A stretch of DNA of 64,000 nucleotides from JAUVDZ01 sp042568205 (GTDB taxonomy: Bacteria; Patescibacteriota; Gracilibacteria; UBA1369; PNNO01). Of this stretch, positions 1-9,198 are shown piece by piece. The stretch spans positions 158,722 to 222,721 of the forward strand of contig JBHPJE010000001.1 of the NCBI GenBank assembly GCA_042568205.1, read 5' to 3'. The stretch's first letter is position 1. Every line of letters begins with the position of its first letter. Both the position numbers and the translations under genes were made by a program. The notes under the pieces are model-generated. The model ran no database searches. It was given only the letters and a program-made list of their open reading frames with translations, and was not told the DNA's origin.

Positions 1-1095
1 ATTTTCTTCTCCTACTCTTTGAATTTGTAATGGAGATACACCAACCAAATCTAATTCTTCTAAACCATTTATTATTACGTCATAGTTTTGACCTAGTTGT
101 GAATCTGTTGTTGGGTAGTAACCCAATTTACTTTTACCAGATAATACGTATTCATCTGTATCATTTCCTTTAATGATTCTTACTTCAACATCAGTGTTTA
201 AATCATCAAATCCTGTATAACCAGAAGATAAATATGTAGAAATATCTGGAGTTGCAGGAGTATTTAAAACAGGTGTTCCAAATTCATCACAATTATACAT
301 AAGGCCATAAACCCCGCTTTCTTGAGGCCACTGCGCAGCTTCCGGAGCCATTGTAATAGGTTCAAACCCCATTTGAGGTATATTAGGTAATCTTGTACAT
401 AAAGGATTTTCATAAAGAGGTGGGAAAGCTTTGATAATTCCCCATTCATTTTTACCTTGGTCTGCCCAAAGTGGGACTTTATTGTCTGCCCAAAGTTGAC
501 TAGGGAAAGCTGCTTCACAATCATTTTGATCTAAATCTTCTCTTTCACATAATACTTGTTTATCTACCCAAAGACTCCATTGATCAAATTCGATATTAGC
601 ATCAGCAGGGAAGTCCATTCTTTCAAATTTTTCATGATAAGCACCCATTCCTGTAAGATATAATTCAATTTCTCCAAACATTGCACTATTACCAACAAGT
701 CTTTCATCTTGTTCAGTGTAAATGTTGAAAGCCACCACATTACCTTGTGAATAAGGTACAAGCTTTACATCACCTTCAACAGTGATAGTTTCACATTCTT
801 CAGCTGGTTCGCTATAAGGGAAATGACAAAGAACGAATTCATCCTTTTTTGGATAAGTAATTACTGTTGCTTGACCATCCCATTCTCCGTCACAAACATC
901 TCCTATTCCATCGCCGTCTCTATCCATTTGCATTGGATTGTAAACTTGAAAACAGTTGTCTTCCTGATCAAGAAGACCATCTAGGTCATAGTCTCCACCT
1001 CCGTTTGCAGAAGAGAAACTAAATAAAACCGTTGCTACAATTGCAGATAATACTGCTGCAAATAGAAATGGTTTTCGTACATGTAATTTTACCAT
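1..1095 (-). CDS. Secreted protein with thrombospondin type 3-like calcium repeat (partial, C-terminus outside window)
   Basis: The frame is open from an ATG at 1095 to the window edge (365 codons, no stop reached). The first ~30 residues are a signal peptide: a basic start (MVKLHVRKP), a hydrophobic core, then small residues before a Gly-rich stretch. Residues ~35-70 carry DYDLDGLLDQEDNC and DRDGDGIGDVCDG, the Asp-rich pattern of thrombospondin type 3 repeats, which bind calcium in extracellular proteins. The remainder is a Tyr/Asn/Glu-rich region without a domain I recognise. A good minus-strand promoter lies at 1176-1204. It is probably exported or surface-exposed; the function is unknown. 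Confidence 0.8.
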   Translation of the reverse strand, partial: MVKLHVRKPFLFAAVLSAIVATVLFSFSSANGGGDYDLDGLLDQEDNCFQVYNPMQMDRDGDGIGDVCDGEWDGQATVITYPKKDEFVLCHFPYSEPAEECETITVEGDVKLVPYSQGNVVAFNIYTEQDERLVGNSAMFGEIELYLTGMGAYHEKFERMDFPADANIEFDQWSLWVDKQVLCEREDLDQNDCEAAFPSQLWADNKVPLWADQGKNEWGIIKAFPPLYENPLCTRLPNIPQMGFEPITMAPEAAQWPQESGVYGLMYNCDEFGTPVLNTPATPDISTYLSSGYTGFDDLNTDVEVRIIKGNDTDEYVLSGKSKLGYYPTTDSQLGQNYDVIINGLEELDLVGVSPLQIQRVGEEN

Positions 1096-1175
1096 TTTGT
1101 TTTTTGTTATGGATTTTAATTGTTTTAAATTGAGCTTTTGAAAGCCATGTTTGTTTGTTTTTGTAAACTATATTT

Positions 1176-1204
1176 ATTATACAATACTTTCACCCCCTGG
1201 TCAA
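1176..1204 (-). promoter_or_regulatory. Sigma70-type promoter for the 1095 gene
   Basis: On the minus strand TTGACC, 17 bases, then TATAAT. The predicted start near 1169 leaves a leader of about 75 nt, one of the longest in the window. Confidence 0.6.
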
Positions 1205-1234
1205 CAGGGAAACGCAGAATATTACCACATTTAA

Positions 1235-1262
1235 TTGACAGTATGGCAAAATTGTATATGAT
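1235..1262 (+). promoter_or_regulatory. Sigma70-type promoter for the 992-aa/helicase-methyltransferase pair
   Basis: TTGACA, 16 bases, TATGAT. The predicted transcription start near 1269 lies downstream of the TTG at 1138 and upstream of the ATG at 1294, so it decides the start codon of the following gene. Confidence 0.6.
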
Positions 1263-1293
1263 GATATCTATTTTAATTTTATCAATTATAATT

Positions 1294-4272
1294 ATGGCTA
1301 GAAAAAAAAGTCCTACTCAATCTCATAGAGGTGTAAATCACCAACCTGAAGCCCCTGCTAAGAAAGAGACTGTTATTCCAAAATCCTATTTAGAAGAAAA
1401 GGCAGAAGACGGATTAGGTCAAGTTGATAGACTATTTGAATCTACAAAACGACAGATAGAAAATCAAAAAACTGAAAAACTCCTTCAGGATCTAATCGAT
1501 ACTACTAAAGATAATGTTCATGAAATAATTTCTGAAGTTGATGTTGATGGTATTAAATTTAGAGAAGATCAGCAAGAGTTTTGTAATAGGATTGATAGAG
1601 CAGTGCAAGAAAGCAGAAATGCAATTTCACGTAGTATTCAACAAAGACGAGGTGATGATTCTGGTCCAAAGCAATCAATTAAAAGAGCTTTAAATCAGAT
1701 TTTAAAGGGTATGGTAACAGAAGCAAGTCAAAGATTTGAATTGCCAACTAAGGTTAGTAAAGTAGATAAAATTAAAACTAAAGAAGAATTATTACATCAT
1801 ATTAGAGAAAAAATATTAACAATTTTTGTTCAAAATGGTGTTAATACAATGTTGAATGCCATTAATAAAAAAAATACAGAGGCAAACGATTATTTTTATG
1901 AAGATATTAAAACTCTTTTAAATCCATTTCTACATGTTTTAATGGAAGGATTTGCTGAAGCAATGATAAATATGGATGCAGATAAAACTATATCACCAAA
2001 GAGATGGAAATCTGCAAGAGTAATTGAAATTATAGAAGATGCATTAAGAGTTAGAGAATATGATGAAAGGCTTAAATTGCCAAGCCATTTAGAAGGGTGT
2101 TTAGAGGCAAAAAATTTACATACTCAACTTCAAACTTCTTTTAATAAAATTATTAGAAGTTTGGGTGGTCTCCGTGGGAAAAACAAGTTTAATAAAATAG
2201 AAAGACAAGAATCAGACCAGGGTGCTGTAAATGTTTTACTGAATATGAATCCGGCCAAAGGACGTGCACTTTATGTAGTTGTAAGAGATTTAAATATTGA
2301 AAGACATGGTAAATATAAAAGTTCAATCCATTTTGAAAATTTAAGTAGAGAAGAGCAAGGCAAAATAACACCTTGGCTTCAGGAATGTTTTAATAAAAAG
2401 ACAGGATTATTAGAAGTACCTGACCAGGAAACACTTGAAGTAATTTGTGAAGAAATTAATGAGCTCCCTCACTTACTAATTAATTTTGTGTTACCTGAAG
2501 ATGTTATTAGAATTATTAATGATTACAATGCATCTCAAGTAAAGGAGTCAAAAGAAACCCTAGCTGATCAAACAGAACAATTAAAAATATTATTTAAAAA
2601 TAAATTATATAAGTTTATTCAATCTTTAACATTAAGGATTTCAAGAGCATTAAAAGTTAGTATATCAGATTCAAAAGGTATTCTGCATGGTGAATTTATC
2701 GCAGTAACACTCCAAGAATATGAAGCAATTTTTAGATTATTTGAAAGTTTTAAACTTGATTTGGTTCAAATGGCTGACGATATGATTGAACAACATTTTG
2801 AGAAAAAAGATGGAGAATGGAATTCAAAAGATATGCCAGCGTTTTTTGCAAAATTAAAACAACCTTTAGTTGATAGACTCGCTAAATTTGAAGAAGCACT
2901 ACAACAAATGGGAATTAATCCAAATATGGGTCATATTGAAGATCAATTGGGCCCAGTAAATGTTGATTTTAATGAAATAGTTAGTGATATAAACAGTGGA
3001 ATTGATCCAGAAAAAGCAAAACCAGAACCTGATATTAAAGATTTAGTATTAAGAGCTTTACTTTATGAACAAGGACCAAAGGATAAACAAAATCGAGAAT
3101 GGCTTGAGGGAAGAGAGATTGATGATGTTGAAAAGGAATTAATTGGACAAGGCCTTGATAGCTATATTGATACAGAAAAGCTGAAATCAACTGAAGTAAC
3201 TGATTATTTAAATGACTGGGAGCAAACAGGAATCTTAGATGAAGCAGCAATTCATTTTAATAATCGATGGTATTGTGGTGAGAAGATTAGAACAGGTAAG
3301 GACTTAAAGGATATTGCTTTTGATTTATTGACAGATAAGAAAAGAGAAATTAAACAGTTAACAAAAGTAGAGGTAGAACTTCCACAAGAATTAAAAGAAA
3401 GATTGGAAGCAGCTCTTAAATGGGTTGAAGGATTAGGATGGCCATTTAAAGAAAAACCAGAAGAAGTTGGAGTTAAATTTGGGTCACCTGTTCAAAATGT
3501 ACAAGGTCCAAATGCAAACATATCAAGTTATTATAAAATCCCATGGGCACATTACATCCACTTGATTCATAGAGATAATATGCCTGCTCATGTTATTGAA
3601 CATCATGTTCGAATGATCGAAACATATCAGGATTCTAAAAAACCACCAACTAAAAGTCAGCCTGAAGGTCAATTTAGTGTTCAACATTATCAATCTAGAA
3701 AAAAAGATAGAAGTGGTAATGAAGTAAATCGAACAAGTATAAGTTTTTGGTTAGATTCAACAGAACAACCATTTAGAGCAGAAGATCAAAGAGCTTCAGT
3801 CCATCTCGATAGATTGGATGATCATATTGGAGCTTTGCAAAGAAAAAGAACAGATTTAGAAAAAGAATTAGGTAGGCTTGAGGAACTAGAAAATAGGATT
3901 GCAAAATTGCATGGTGATATTGAAGATCTTGAAAAACAAATTGCTGAATGTGAATCACAAATCTTAAGTATTGATACTGTTGTTGAAGATATAAAAGGCC
4001 AAATTACTGCAATAATGGCAGGTGAAAATCCTAATTTAACTGAAGTTGGTAAAAAGGCTGGTGAAGCTGAGAAAGAACTTAAGAAGAAAGGACCTATAGA
4101 AAAGCAAAAGGGAGTAATCGTTGGTTTAATTGAAAATAAACAAAAGGATATTGGGTATAGAGTAAAGATGATAGCAAATATGCCTAAATTAAAGGCTGAA
4201 ATTGCTGAAATCGATGAAAAGCTTAGAAAGGTTAATGAACATATTGAAGAGGCTTATTCACTTTTAACTTAA
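1294..4272 (+). CDS. 992-aa helical protein with C-terminal coiled coil, partner of the helicase-methyltransferase
   Basis: No family recognised. I start it at ATG 1294 (MARKKSPTQSHRG) because the upstream extension to 1138 is out of character and a promoter sits between the two starts. The N-terminus is basic and disordered. The middle is long, mostly helical and charged, with no catalytic motif I can see. The last ~150 residues are heptad-like and rich in Glu, Lys and Leu (for example DLEKQIAECESQ), typical of a coiled coil. No signal peptide or membrane segment is visible, so it is probably cytoplasmic. The next gene begins 4 nt after its stop, so the two are very likely co-translated and may form one complex. 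A scaffold or nucleic-acid-binding role is possible but is inference. Confidence 0.75.
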   Translation: MARKKSPTQSHRGVNHQPEAPAKKETVIPKSYLEEKAEDGLGQVDRLFESTKRQIENQKTEKLLQDLIDTTKDNVHEIISEVDVDGIKFREDQQEFCNRIDRAVQESRNAISRSIQQRRGDDSGPKQSIKRALNQILKGMVTEASQRFELPTKVSKVDKIKTKEELLHHIREKILTIFVQNGVNTMLNAINKKNTEANDYFYEDIKTLLNPFLHVLMEGFAEAMINMDADKTISPKRWKSARVIEIIEDALRVREYDERLKLPSHLEGCLEAKNLHTQLQTSFNKIIRSLGGLRGKNKFNKIERQESDQGAVNVLLNMNPAKGRALYVVVRDLNIERHGKYKSSIHFENLSREEQGKITPWLQECFNKKTGLLEVPDQETLEVICEEINELPHLLINFVLPEDVIRIINDYNASQVKESKETLADQTEQLKILFKNKLYKFIQSLTLRISRALKVSISDSKGILHGEFIAVTLQEYEAIFRLFESFKLDLVQMADDMIEQHFEKKDGEWNSKDMPAFFAKLKQPLVDRLAKFEEALQQMGINPNMGHIEDQLGPVNVDFNEIVSDINSGIDPEKAKPEPDIKDLVLRALLYEQGPKDKQNREWLEGREIDDVEKELIGQGLDSYIDTEKLKSTEVTDYLNDWEQTGILDEAAIHFNNRWYCGEKIRTGKDLKDIAFDLLTDKKREIKQLTKVEVELPQELKERLEAALKWVEGLGWPFKEKPEEVGVKFGSPVQNVQGPNANISSYYKIPWAHYIHLIHRDNMPAHVIEHHVRMIETYQDSKKPPTKSQPEGQFSVQHYQSRKKDRSGNEVNRTSISFWLDSTEQPFRAEDQRASVHLDRLDDHIGALQRKRTDLEKELGRLEELENRIAKLHGDIEDLEKQIAECESQILSIDTVVEDIKGQITAIMAGENPNLTEVGKKAGEAEKELKKKGPIEKQKGVIVGLIENKQKDIGYRVKMIANMPKLKAEIAEIDEKLRKVNEHIEEAYSLLT

Positions 4273-4276
4273 ATTA

Positions 4277-7200
4277 ATGAGTACAAAGTTTAATAGACTA
4301 CTTGAAATAATTAGTACGGAAACTCGTGAAGCTACAGAAGATGATAAATCTATAGCATTTGATATTGGTGCAGTAGTACTTGATTTTAAAAAGAAGTTTG
4401 AAGGTACTTGCATTGAAGATTATTCAGATATATTTGAACTTTGTGAAAGAATTGATGAAGTCGGGCTGAGAGTTGCTCCTAATTTAAGAGCAACTGTTAT
4501 GAGAATTAGAAATAAAATAAAGGCAGCATTGATTCAAAATGTATTTAAAGAAGAATATGAAAAATGTGGTTTTGATATGAAAGCTTCAGCAGAAACTACT
4601 AGAAAACTTAATGTAGCTGAAATTGCATCTAGAATAATTCCAAAACTTGCTGTAATTGAGTGTGATGAATTTGATCAGACAATGATTCATTATCATTTTG
4701 AAGATGAATATTACGCGCTTTATCGTCTTTTAATAGATCAAGATACTAATATAGTTGATTGGGATCAGTTTCAAGAATTATTACCACCTGTTCTTCGAAA
4801 TAAATTTAAGCCTAAACCGATTGTAGAAGGTGATTATGCACTTAGTAAGGCTGATATTGAGCCTTATGAACATATTGCTCGAAAATTAGGACCAGAAGCA
4901 GTTGCAGAATTACTTATTGCATCAGGGAAGATTAGGAAAAGGAATTTTAAAAAAGCTGTAAATTTTATTTCAAAGGCACTAGGGAAGTGTAAAAAAAGAG
5001 AACCAATGGATCCCGATGATTTAGGAAAAAAAGGAGGGATTCCAGAAATTTTATTACATAAAAAAGGAGTTTATAAAACAATCTTTGTAAGATTAAGAAA
5101 CTATATTTATACACAATTATTAGGAGGAGAAACTGATATAGAAACTTCTGTAGCAAGAATCAGATTAGAAGGCGAAAAGAATAGTATTGAAAGAATTCTT
5201 AGTGAAATTCTGGATGATGAGGATTTTGAGATTCATGCAAAATTATTAAAGGAGTTAATTGAATATTTTGATGATGTTATGGCCATAAAAGTTCCTTCAA
5301 ATATGGTTGATAAGCTACCAAATAATAATGGTGGAGAGGATTTTGAATTCCCTTCATTAAGACAAAGAATTGCAATGAAAGAAATGAAGAAGAAAAGAAG
5401 ACAACTTATATCTTTCTTTATGGGAAAAGGGAAAACAGCTGCTGCATTTTTATCAAAAGAATATGTAGGAGCTAAAAGAATGCTTTATATTTGCCCTCCA
5501 GGTGAATTAGAAAAAGAAATAGCACAAAGGGTTAAAAAATACTATAAACCTGGAGAAGAACCTTCAGTTGGAATTGTGAAAACTTTTAAACCTTCAAAAG
5601 AACAATTAGGAAAAATTAGAATAAATGTAAGAAGAAGAAAAGCACTTAAAGGCTTAACTAAGGCAGAATATAAAAAAGTTTATAAGGAAATGTTTAAAGA
5701 AGAAATCCAAAAATTAAAAGAAGAATCATTTAAAGATGCTATATCAAAAGATGTTGTGATCTTGCCTTATAGTATGTTCTCATCAAAAGTTGGAGGCAAA
5801 AAGGTTACTGATCTGATTATGGAGGAGGATTTTGACTTTATGACTGTTGATGAAGTTCATCATGCTAGAAAAACAGATGCTAAACGAAATACAAGAATTG
5901 TTTATAAGTTTGCAACTGGTATTAAAGGTTTATATGACGAAGGCCACATTGCTTTATTGTCGGCTGATCCAATGCCAAATTCACCAGATGATATAGTTGC
6001 TCAACTAAGAATTTGGAGAAAGGAATTATATAAAGATGTTACAACGTTAAGATCAGCTGCGAAGAACCATCTACATCCTTTATTTATTAGAAATGAAATT
6101 TCTCAATTTTTATTATTGATTGATGATGAAGAAAAATGGGAAGAACACGAAATTCCTGTTGATTTCAGATTAAGTGATGAGGAAACGGTTTTATATAATT
6201 CAATTAGATGGGATGAAACAATCCCTCCAATGGTTAAAATGCAATTACTTTATTTATGTGTATTAAATCCTAGCTTATTTACTCCATCCAAAAAGGTTGA
6301 AAGTTCTTTATTCAAACATTGTACAGAATTAACAGATAAGAGTTTTGATGAAGGGCATAACACTGTAGTTGTCGTCGAAAACAAGTATATACAGGGTATT
6401 ACTCGTGAACATGGGAATAGAGGTGGTGATTCTATTTATGATAAACTTAGAAGTAAGTATGGAGAAGATGTTCAAATAGAGTTCCTTGATGGAAAAGTTA
6501 AGAATAAAGATGAAATTATGGATATGATGAAAACAAAATCTGATAAAAAGAGAATATTCCTTGTTAATGGAAGTATGATTAGAGAAGGAATTAATCTTTC
6601 AAATATTTCAAGATGCATCATGCTTGATCCTACATTTAATAGAGCTGATACAGTTCAGTTATTAAAGAGATTTGCACGAGAAGGAAATGAAGATGCAAAA
6701 ATGTACTCGTTATGCGCGATAGGAACAATTATGGAAGCTATTAGAAAGCATGCAGAAGCTAAATATATTCGAACACAGATTGTTAAATATGGTGGGACAT
6801 TGACTGATGATGATTATGCACTTCTTGAAGAAGAGATATTTACTGATGACTTAAAAATTGATGATGAATTTGTGATGATTGGATCATATATGAATGACCA
6901 TTCATTAACTGACCGTCGAAAAATGGCAATTATAATGTCTCAGTTATTTGTTGATAGAAAATCTGAAGAAGTTGAAGATATGTTAGTAGAAAAAATTGCA
7001 AAATTTATTGCTGAAAGCTATATGATTGACTGGGAATCATCTCCAAGTGGAAACAATGCAAGAATGGTAGTTGGTATTATTAAAGAATTAGAAGACGCAG
7101 GTATTATTACTGGTGGCAAATTCCTTGATGTAGCTTGCGGACCATTAGTATTAAGAAACACCTTAGGTGAAATTGATGATGGTAAAAAAAGAGATATTCA

Positions 7201-8113
7201 ATCTTTAGATATCAATTCTTATATGATTGATATTGGTAAGACAGTATTAAAAGACAAAGATGAAAAAGCAAAACCTAAAGTTAAAATTGGGAAGATGAAT
7301 GATTTATCAGCTTATCCAGATGGATCATTTGATGTCCTAAATAATTCATTAGCATTTGATTATACAAATTTAAGTTCAAAGATTACTGTTAATTTTGGCG
7401 CAGACCAGAGAGTTCAGACTCTTATGGAATACAATAGAGTATTAAAAGACGGTGGTATTGCATTAATTACTCTTCCACCAAATGTAATGCCAACATCTGA
7501 GTTTTTAGAGGCTTTAAAAATGCATTTTGGATTTGAAATATTAGAAAAATATACTGGTATGGGTGTTTCTACTGACAAAAAAAATGTAGATACATTTAAG
7601 AATAATACAATTGTATTAAAGAAAGTTGGTGCACCTAATATTAATGAAATTAAATTATCTGATTTAGAACTTTCGAGAGCATCTTTTGTTGGAGGAGCAC
7701 AAATTAGAGATATGAAAGAAGAAAAGCCAAAAGAAAAACCATTAAAATGTGCTCATAATGAATTTGCTATTAAGAAGTTTGGATTCGAATATCCTTCAGA
7801 AGAAGAAGCTGTGCAAGCAGAAGAAACTGAAGAACCAAAAGTAGTTGCTGAATTCCCACGTACCGAAGCAGAAAAAGCTGCAGATGCGGCAATAGAAGAA
7901 GTGAAGACAACTAGAAATGGGCGAATCAGGCATGAAATAGGAAAAGTTCAAGCTCGATTTCATGGCGAATTCCCAGTTAGAGAACTACAAAGACTTGAAG
8001 AGGACTTAGGTATTGAATTTACTCACCGTACTTCAAGTAAAGTACCTGAATACTTCAGATACACTGAAATTAGTAATCCAAATGAATACGTATTTTATAG
8101 AGTAGAAGAATAA
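4277..8113 (+). CDS. SNF2-like SF2 helicase/ATPase fused to a class I SAM-dependent methyltransferase
   Basis: 1278 aa in three parts. Residues 1-355 are helical and unrecognised. Residues ~360-830 are an SF2 ATPase core: MGKGKTAAA (Walker A, 382-390), DEVHH (motif II, 525-529), LSADP (motif III-like, 561-565), EGINLS (770-775) and QLLKRFAR (motif VI, 794-801, Q-x3-R-x2-R as in SNF2 proteins). Residues ~930-1115 form a Rossmann methyltransferase: FLDVACGP (949-956), SLDIN with an acidic ribose-binding residue (976-980), DGSFDVLNNSLAFDY (1015-1029) and RVLKDGG (1054-1060). There is no NPPY/DPPY, so it does not look like an N6-adenine or N4-cytosine DNA methylase; it resembles small-molecule, RNA or protein methyltransferases. 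The C-terminal ~150 residues are charged. It forms an operon with the preceding gene. ATPase and methyltransferase activities are well supported; substrate and purpose are unknown. Confidence 0.85.
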   Translation: MSTKFNRLLEIISTETREATEDDKSIAFDIGAVVLDFKKKFEGTCIEDYSDIFELCERIDEVGLRVAPNLRATVMRIRNKIKAALIQNVFKEEYEKCGFDMKASAETTRKLNVAEIASRIIPKLAVIECDEFDQTMIHYHFEDEYYALYRLLIDQDTNIVDWDQFQELLPPVLRNKFKPKPIVEGDYALSKADIEPYEHIARKLGPEAVAELLIASGKIRKRNFKKAVNFISKALGKCKKREPMDPDDLGKKGGIPEILLHKKGVYKTIFVRLRNYIYTQLLGGETDIETSVARIRLEGEKNSIERILSEILDDEDFEIHAKLLKELIEYFDDVMAIKVPSNMVDKLPNNNGGEDFEFPSLRQRIAMKEMKKKRRQLISFFMGKGKTAAAFLSKEYVGAKRMLYICPPGELEKEIAQRVKKYYKPGEEPSVGIVKTFKPSKEQLGKIRINVRRRKALKGLTKAEYKKVYKEMFKEEIQKLKEESFKDAISKDVVILPYSMFSSKVGGKKVTDLIMEEDFDFMTVDEVHHARKTDAKRNTRIVYKFATGIKGLYDEGHIALLSADPMPNSPDDIVAQLRIWRKELYKDVTTLRSAAKNHLHPLFIRNEISQFLLLIDDEEKWEEHEIPVDFRLSDEETVLYNSIRWDETIPPMVKMQLLYLCVLNPSLFTPSKKVESSLFKHCTELTDKSFDEGHNTVVVVENKYIQGITREHGNRGGDSIYDKLRSKYGEDVQIEFLDGKVKNKDEIMDMMKTKSDKKRIFLVNGSMIREGINLSNISRCIMLDPTFNRADTVQLLKRFAREGNEDAKMYSLCAIGTIMEAIRKHAEAKYIRTQIVKYGGTLTDDDYALLEEEIFTDDLKIDDEFVMIGSYMNDHSLTDRRKMAIIMSQLFVDRKSEEVEDMLVEKIAKFIAESYMIDWESSPSGNNARMVVGIIKELEDAGIITGGKFLDVACGPLVLRNTLGEIDDGKKRDIQSLDINSYMIDIGKTVLKDKDEKAKPKVKIGKMNDLSAYPDGSFDVLNNSLAFDYTNLSSKITVNFGADQRVQTLMEYNRVLKDGGIALITLPPNVMPTSEFLEALKMHFGFEILEKYTGMGVSTDKKNVDTFKNNTIVLKKVGAPNINEIKLSDLELSRASFVGGAQIRDMKEEKPKEKPLKCAHNEFAIKKFGFEYPSEEEAVQAEETEEPKVVAEFPRTEAEKAADAAIEEVKTTRNGRIRHEIGKVQARFHGEFPVRELQRLEEDLGIEFTHRTSSKVPEYFRYTEISNPNEYVFYRVEE

Positions 8114-8131
8114 AAAAGGCCAGCTTGTTTA

Positions 8132-8704
8132 TTATTTTCCTTTATGGAATTCTCCTAAACATTCAGCAGTAACTGAACCAACTTTTCTTTGAATTGCTTG
8201 TCTTTGGCTTTGAACACCTATTACAGGATCTGTAATATGCAAGGTACTATCATCATCTGGATCCCAGGCTTGAACTCCATCGAAATCTTCTAGCACTTGA
8301 GCTAGATCTTTTGGATCTAATCCCGCTTCTGTTAGAAATTTCCCAAATGATACTTTTTTACCTTTTGGTGATCCTCCTTCTTGCCTTACTCTAAATTCTT
8401 TTAACCAAACAGTTTCTTGTTTATCTTCATCTCCATTTACAACAACCCCGAGCATTGGATTTCCATATCTATCATAAATAATTACTTCGCCAACTTTTCT
8501 TTCTTTTTCTTTGAATCTTTTGTCATCTTGTTTGCCTGGTTCATTGTGACTAAATGCTACAGCAGTAACGATTTCACCTTCTAAAACATCATCCTCTTGT
8601 GTTGTGACAACAATTGATTTTTTAAGAAGGGCTTCAGTCCATCTTCCAGGTCTTTCTTTAAGAAGTTTATCCATTTCTTGTTTCGAAAGGTTTTCAAGTG
8701 CCAT
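8132..8704 (-). CDS. Hypothetical protein, 190 aa
   Basis: No family recognised. It is a soluble, charged protein starting MALENLSKQEMDKLLKERPG, with a predicted beta-rich centre (EVIIYDRYGNPMLGVVVNG) and no signal peptide or membrane segment. It has its own promoter, which overlaps the end of the ArfB-like gene behind it. It converges on the helicase-methyltransferase gene with an 18-nt gap and no obvious terminator. Confidence 0.7.
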   Translation of the reverse strand: MALENLSKQEMDKLLKERPGRWTEALLKKSIVVTTQEDDVLEGEIVTAVAFSHNEPGKQDDKRFKEKERKVGEVIIYDRYGNPMLGVVVNGDEDKQETVWLKEFRVRQEGGSPKGKKVSFGKFLTEAGLDPKDLAQVLEDFDGVQAWDPDDDSTLHITDPVIGVQSQRQAIQRKVGSVTAECLGEFHKGK

Positions 8705-8731
8705 ATTGATATGATTAATAATTAGGAAATA

Positions 8732-8760
8732 ATTAAATCATATCTGGCACTATGAGTCAA
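8732..8760 (-). promoter_or_regulatory. Extended -10 promoter for the 8704 gene
   Basis: Minus strand TTGACT, 17 bases, TTTAAT preceded by TGA (extended -10). The predicted leader is about 20 nt. Confidence 0.5.
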
Positions 8761-9169
8761 CAGATTGGTTGATTTTTTTTCGTGTTTCTTTTAGCTCTCC
8801 TCTGCGCTTTTTAATCTTAAGTATTTTTTCTTTTGCACGTTTGGATCTTCTAGCTTTTTGTTTTCGTAATTTATGGATTTTTTTAGCTTTTTCTGATTCC
8901 TCACCAAGCTTGATTTCTTCGATTTTATTTATTAAAAGTTTGTAACCTGACATTCGATTTTTCTCTCGTTCACGGTGTTTTTGGCATTTTACTTCAATTC
9001 CTGTAGGGATATGCTTAAGCCTTACTGTGCTTGCAGTTTTGTTAACTTTTTGACCTCCGTGACCTGATCCACGAATAAACTGCTCTTCAATATCTTCAGC
9101 TCTAATATTAAGCTTATGAGCTTTTTTTAGTATGTCTGGTTTTAATTCAACAGGGAAATCAGTTTTCAT
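8750..9169 (-). CDS. arfB: ArfB/YaeJ-like peptidyl-tRNA hydrolase (RF-1 domain, ribosome rescue)
   Basis: 139 aa from the ATG at 9169 (MKTDFPVELK). The longer frame to 9229 would run into tsaB and the divergent promoter. It carries the GGQ motif (residues 38-40, in GSGHGGQKVNKTAS), which in class I release factors triggers peptidyl-tRNA hydrolysis in the peptidyl transferase centre. There is no codon-recognition domain. The last ~50 residues are very basic, as in ArfB, where the tail enters the empty mRNA channel of stalled ribosomes. The expected role is rescue of non-stop ribosomes. A PrfH-type RNA-repair release factor is less likely, because there is no RtcB neighbour and the tail is so basic. 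Confidence 0.85.
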   Translation of the reverse strand: MKTDFPVELKPDILKKAHKLNIRAEDIEEQFIRGSGHGGQKVNKTASTVRLKHIPTGIEVKCQKHREREKNRMSGYKLLINKIEEIKLGEESEKAKKIHKLRKQKARRSKRAKEKILKIKKRRGELKETRKKINQSVDS

Positions 9170-9190
9170 AATTGAATTATTCTGTATAAT
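9163..9190 (+). promoter_or_regulatory. Promoter giving a near-leaderless tsaB mRNA
   Basis: TTTTCA, 16 bases, TATAAT (9185-9190). The expected transcription start near 9197 is two bases before the tsaB ATG at 9199. Confidence 0.55.
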
Positions 9191-9198
9191 CGCATTAT

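Noticed and set aside
264..761. Two small minus-strand frames near the left edge
   Set aside because: Both are out-of-frame shadows of the longer secreted-protein gene that runs from 1095 to the window edge.
1138..1293. Possible TTG start at 1138 for the 992-aa protein
   Set aside because: The added 52 residues look like translated non-coding DNA, and a TTGACA-TATGAT promoter lies inside them. ATG 1294 is preferred.
4277..8113. Type ISP or type I restriction enzyme
   Set aside because: No N6A/N4C methylase motif (NPPY), no nuclease domain and no specificity subunit next to it.
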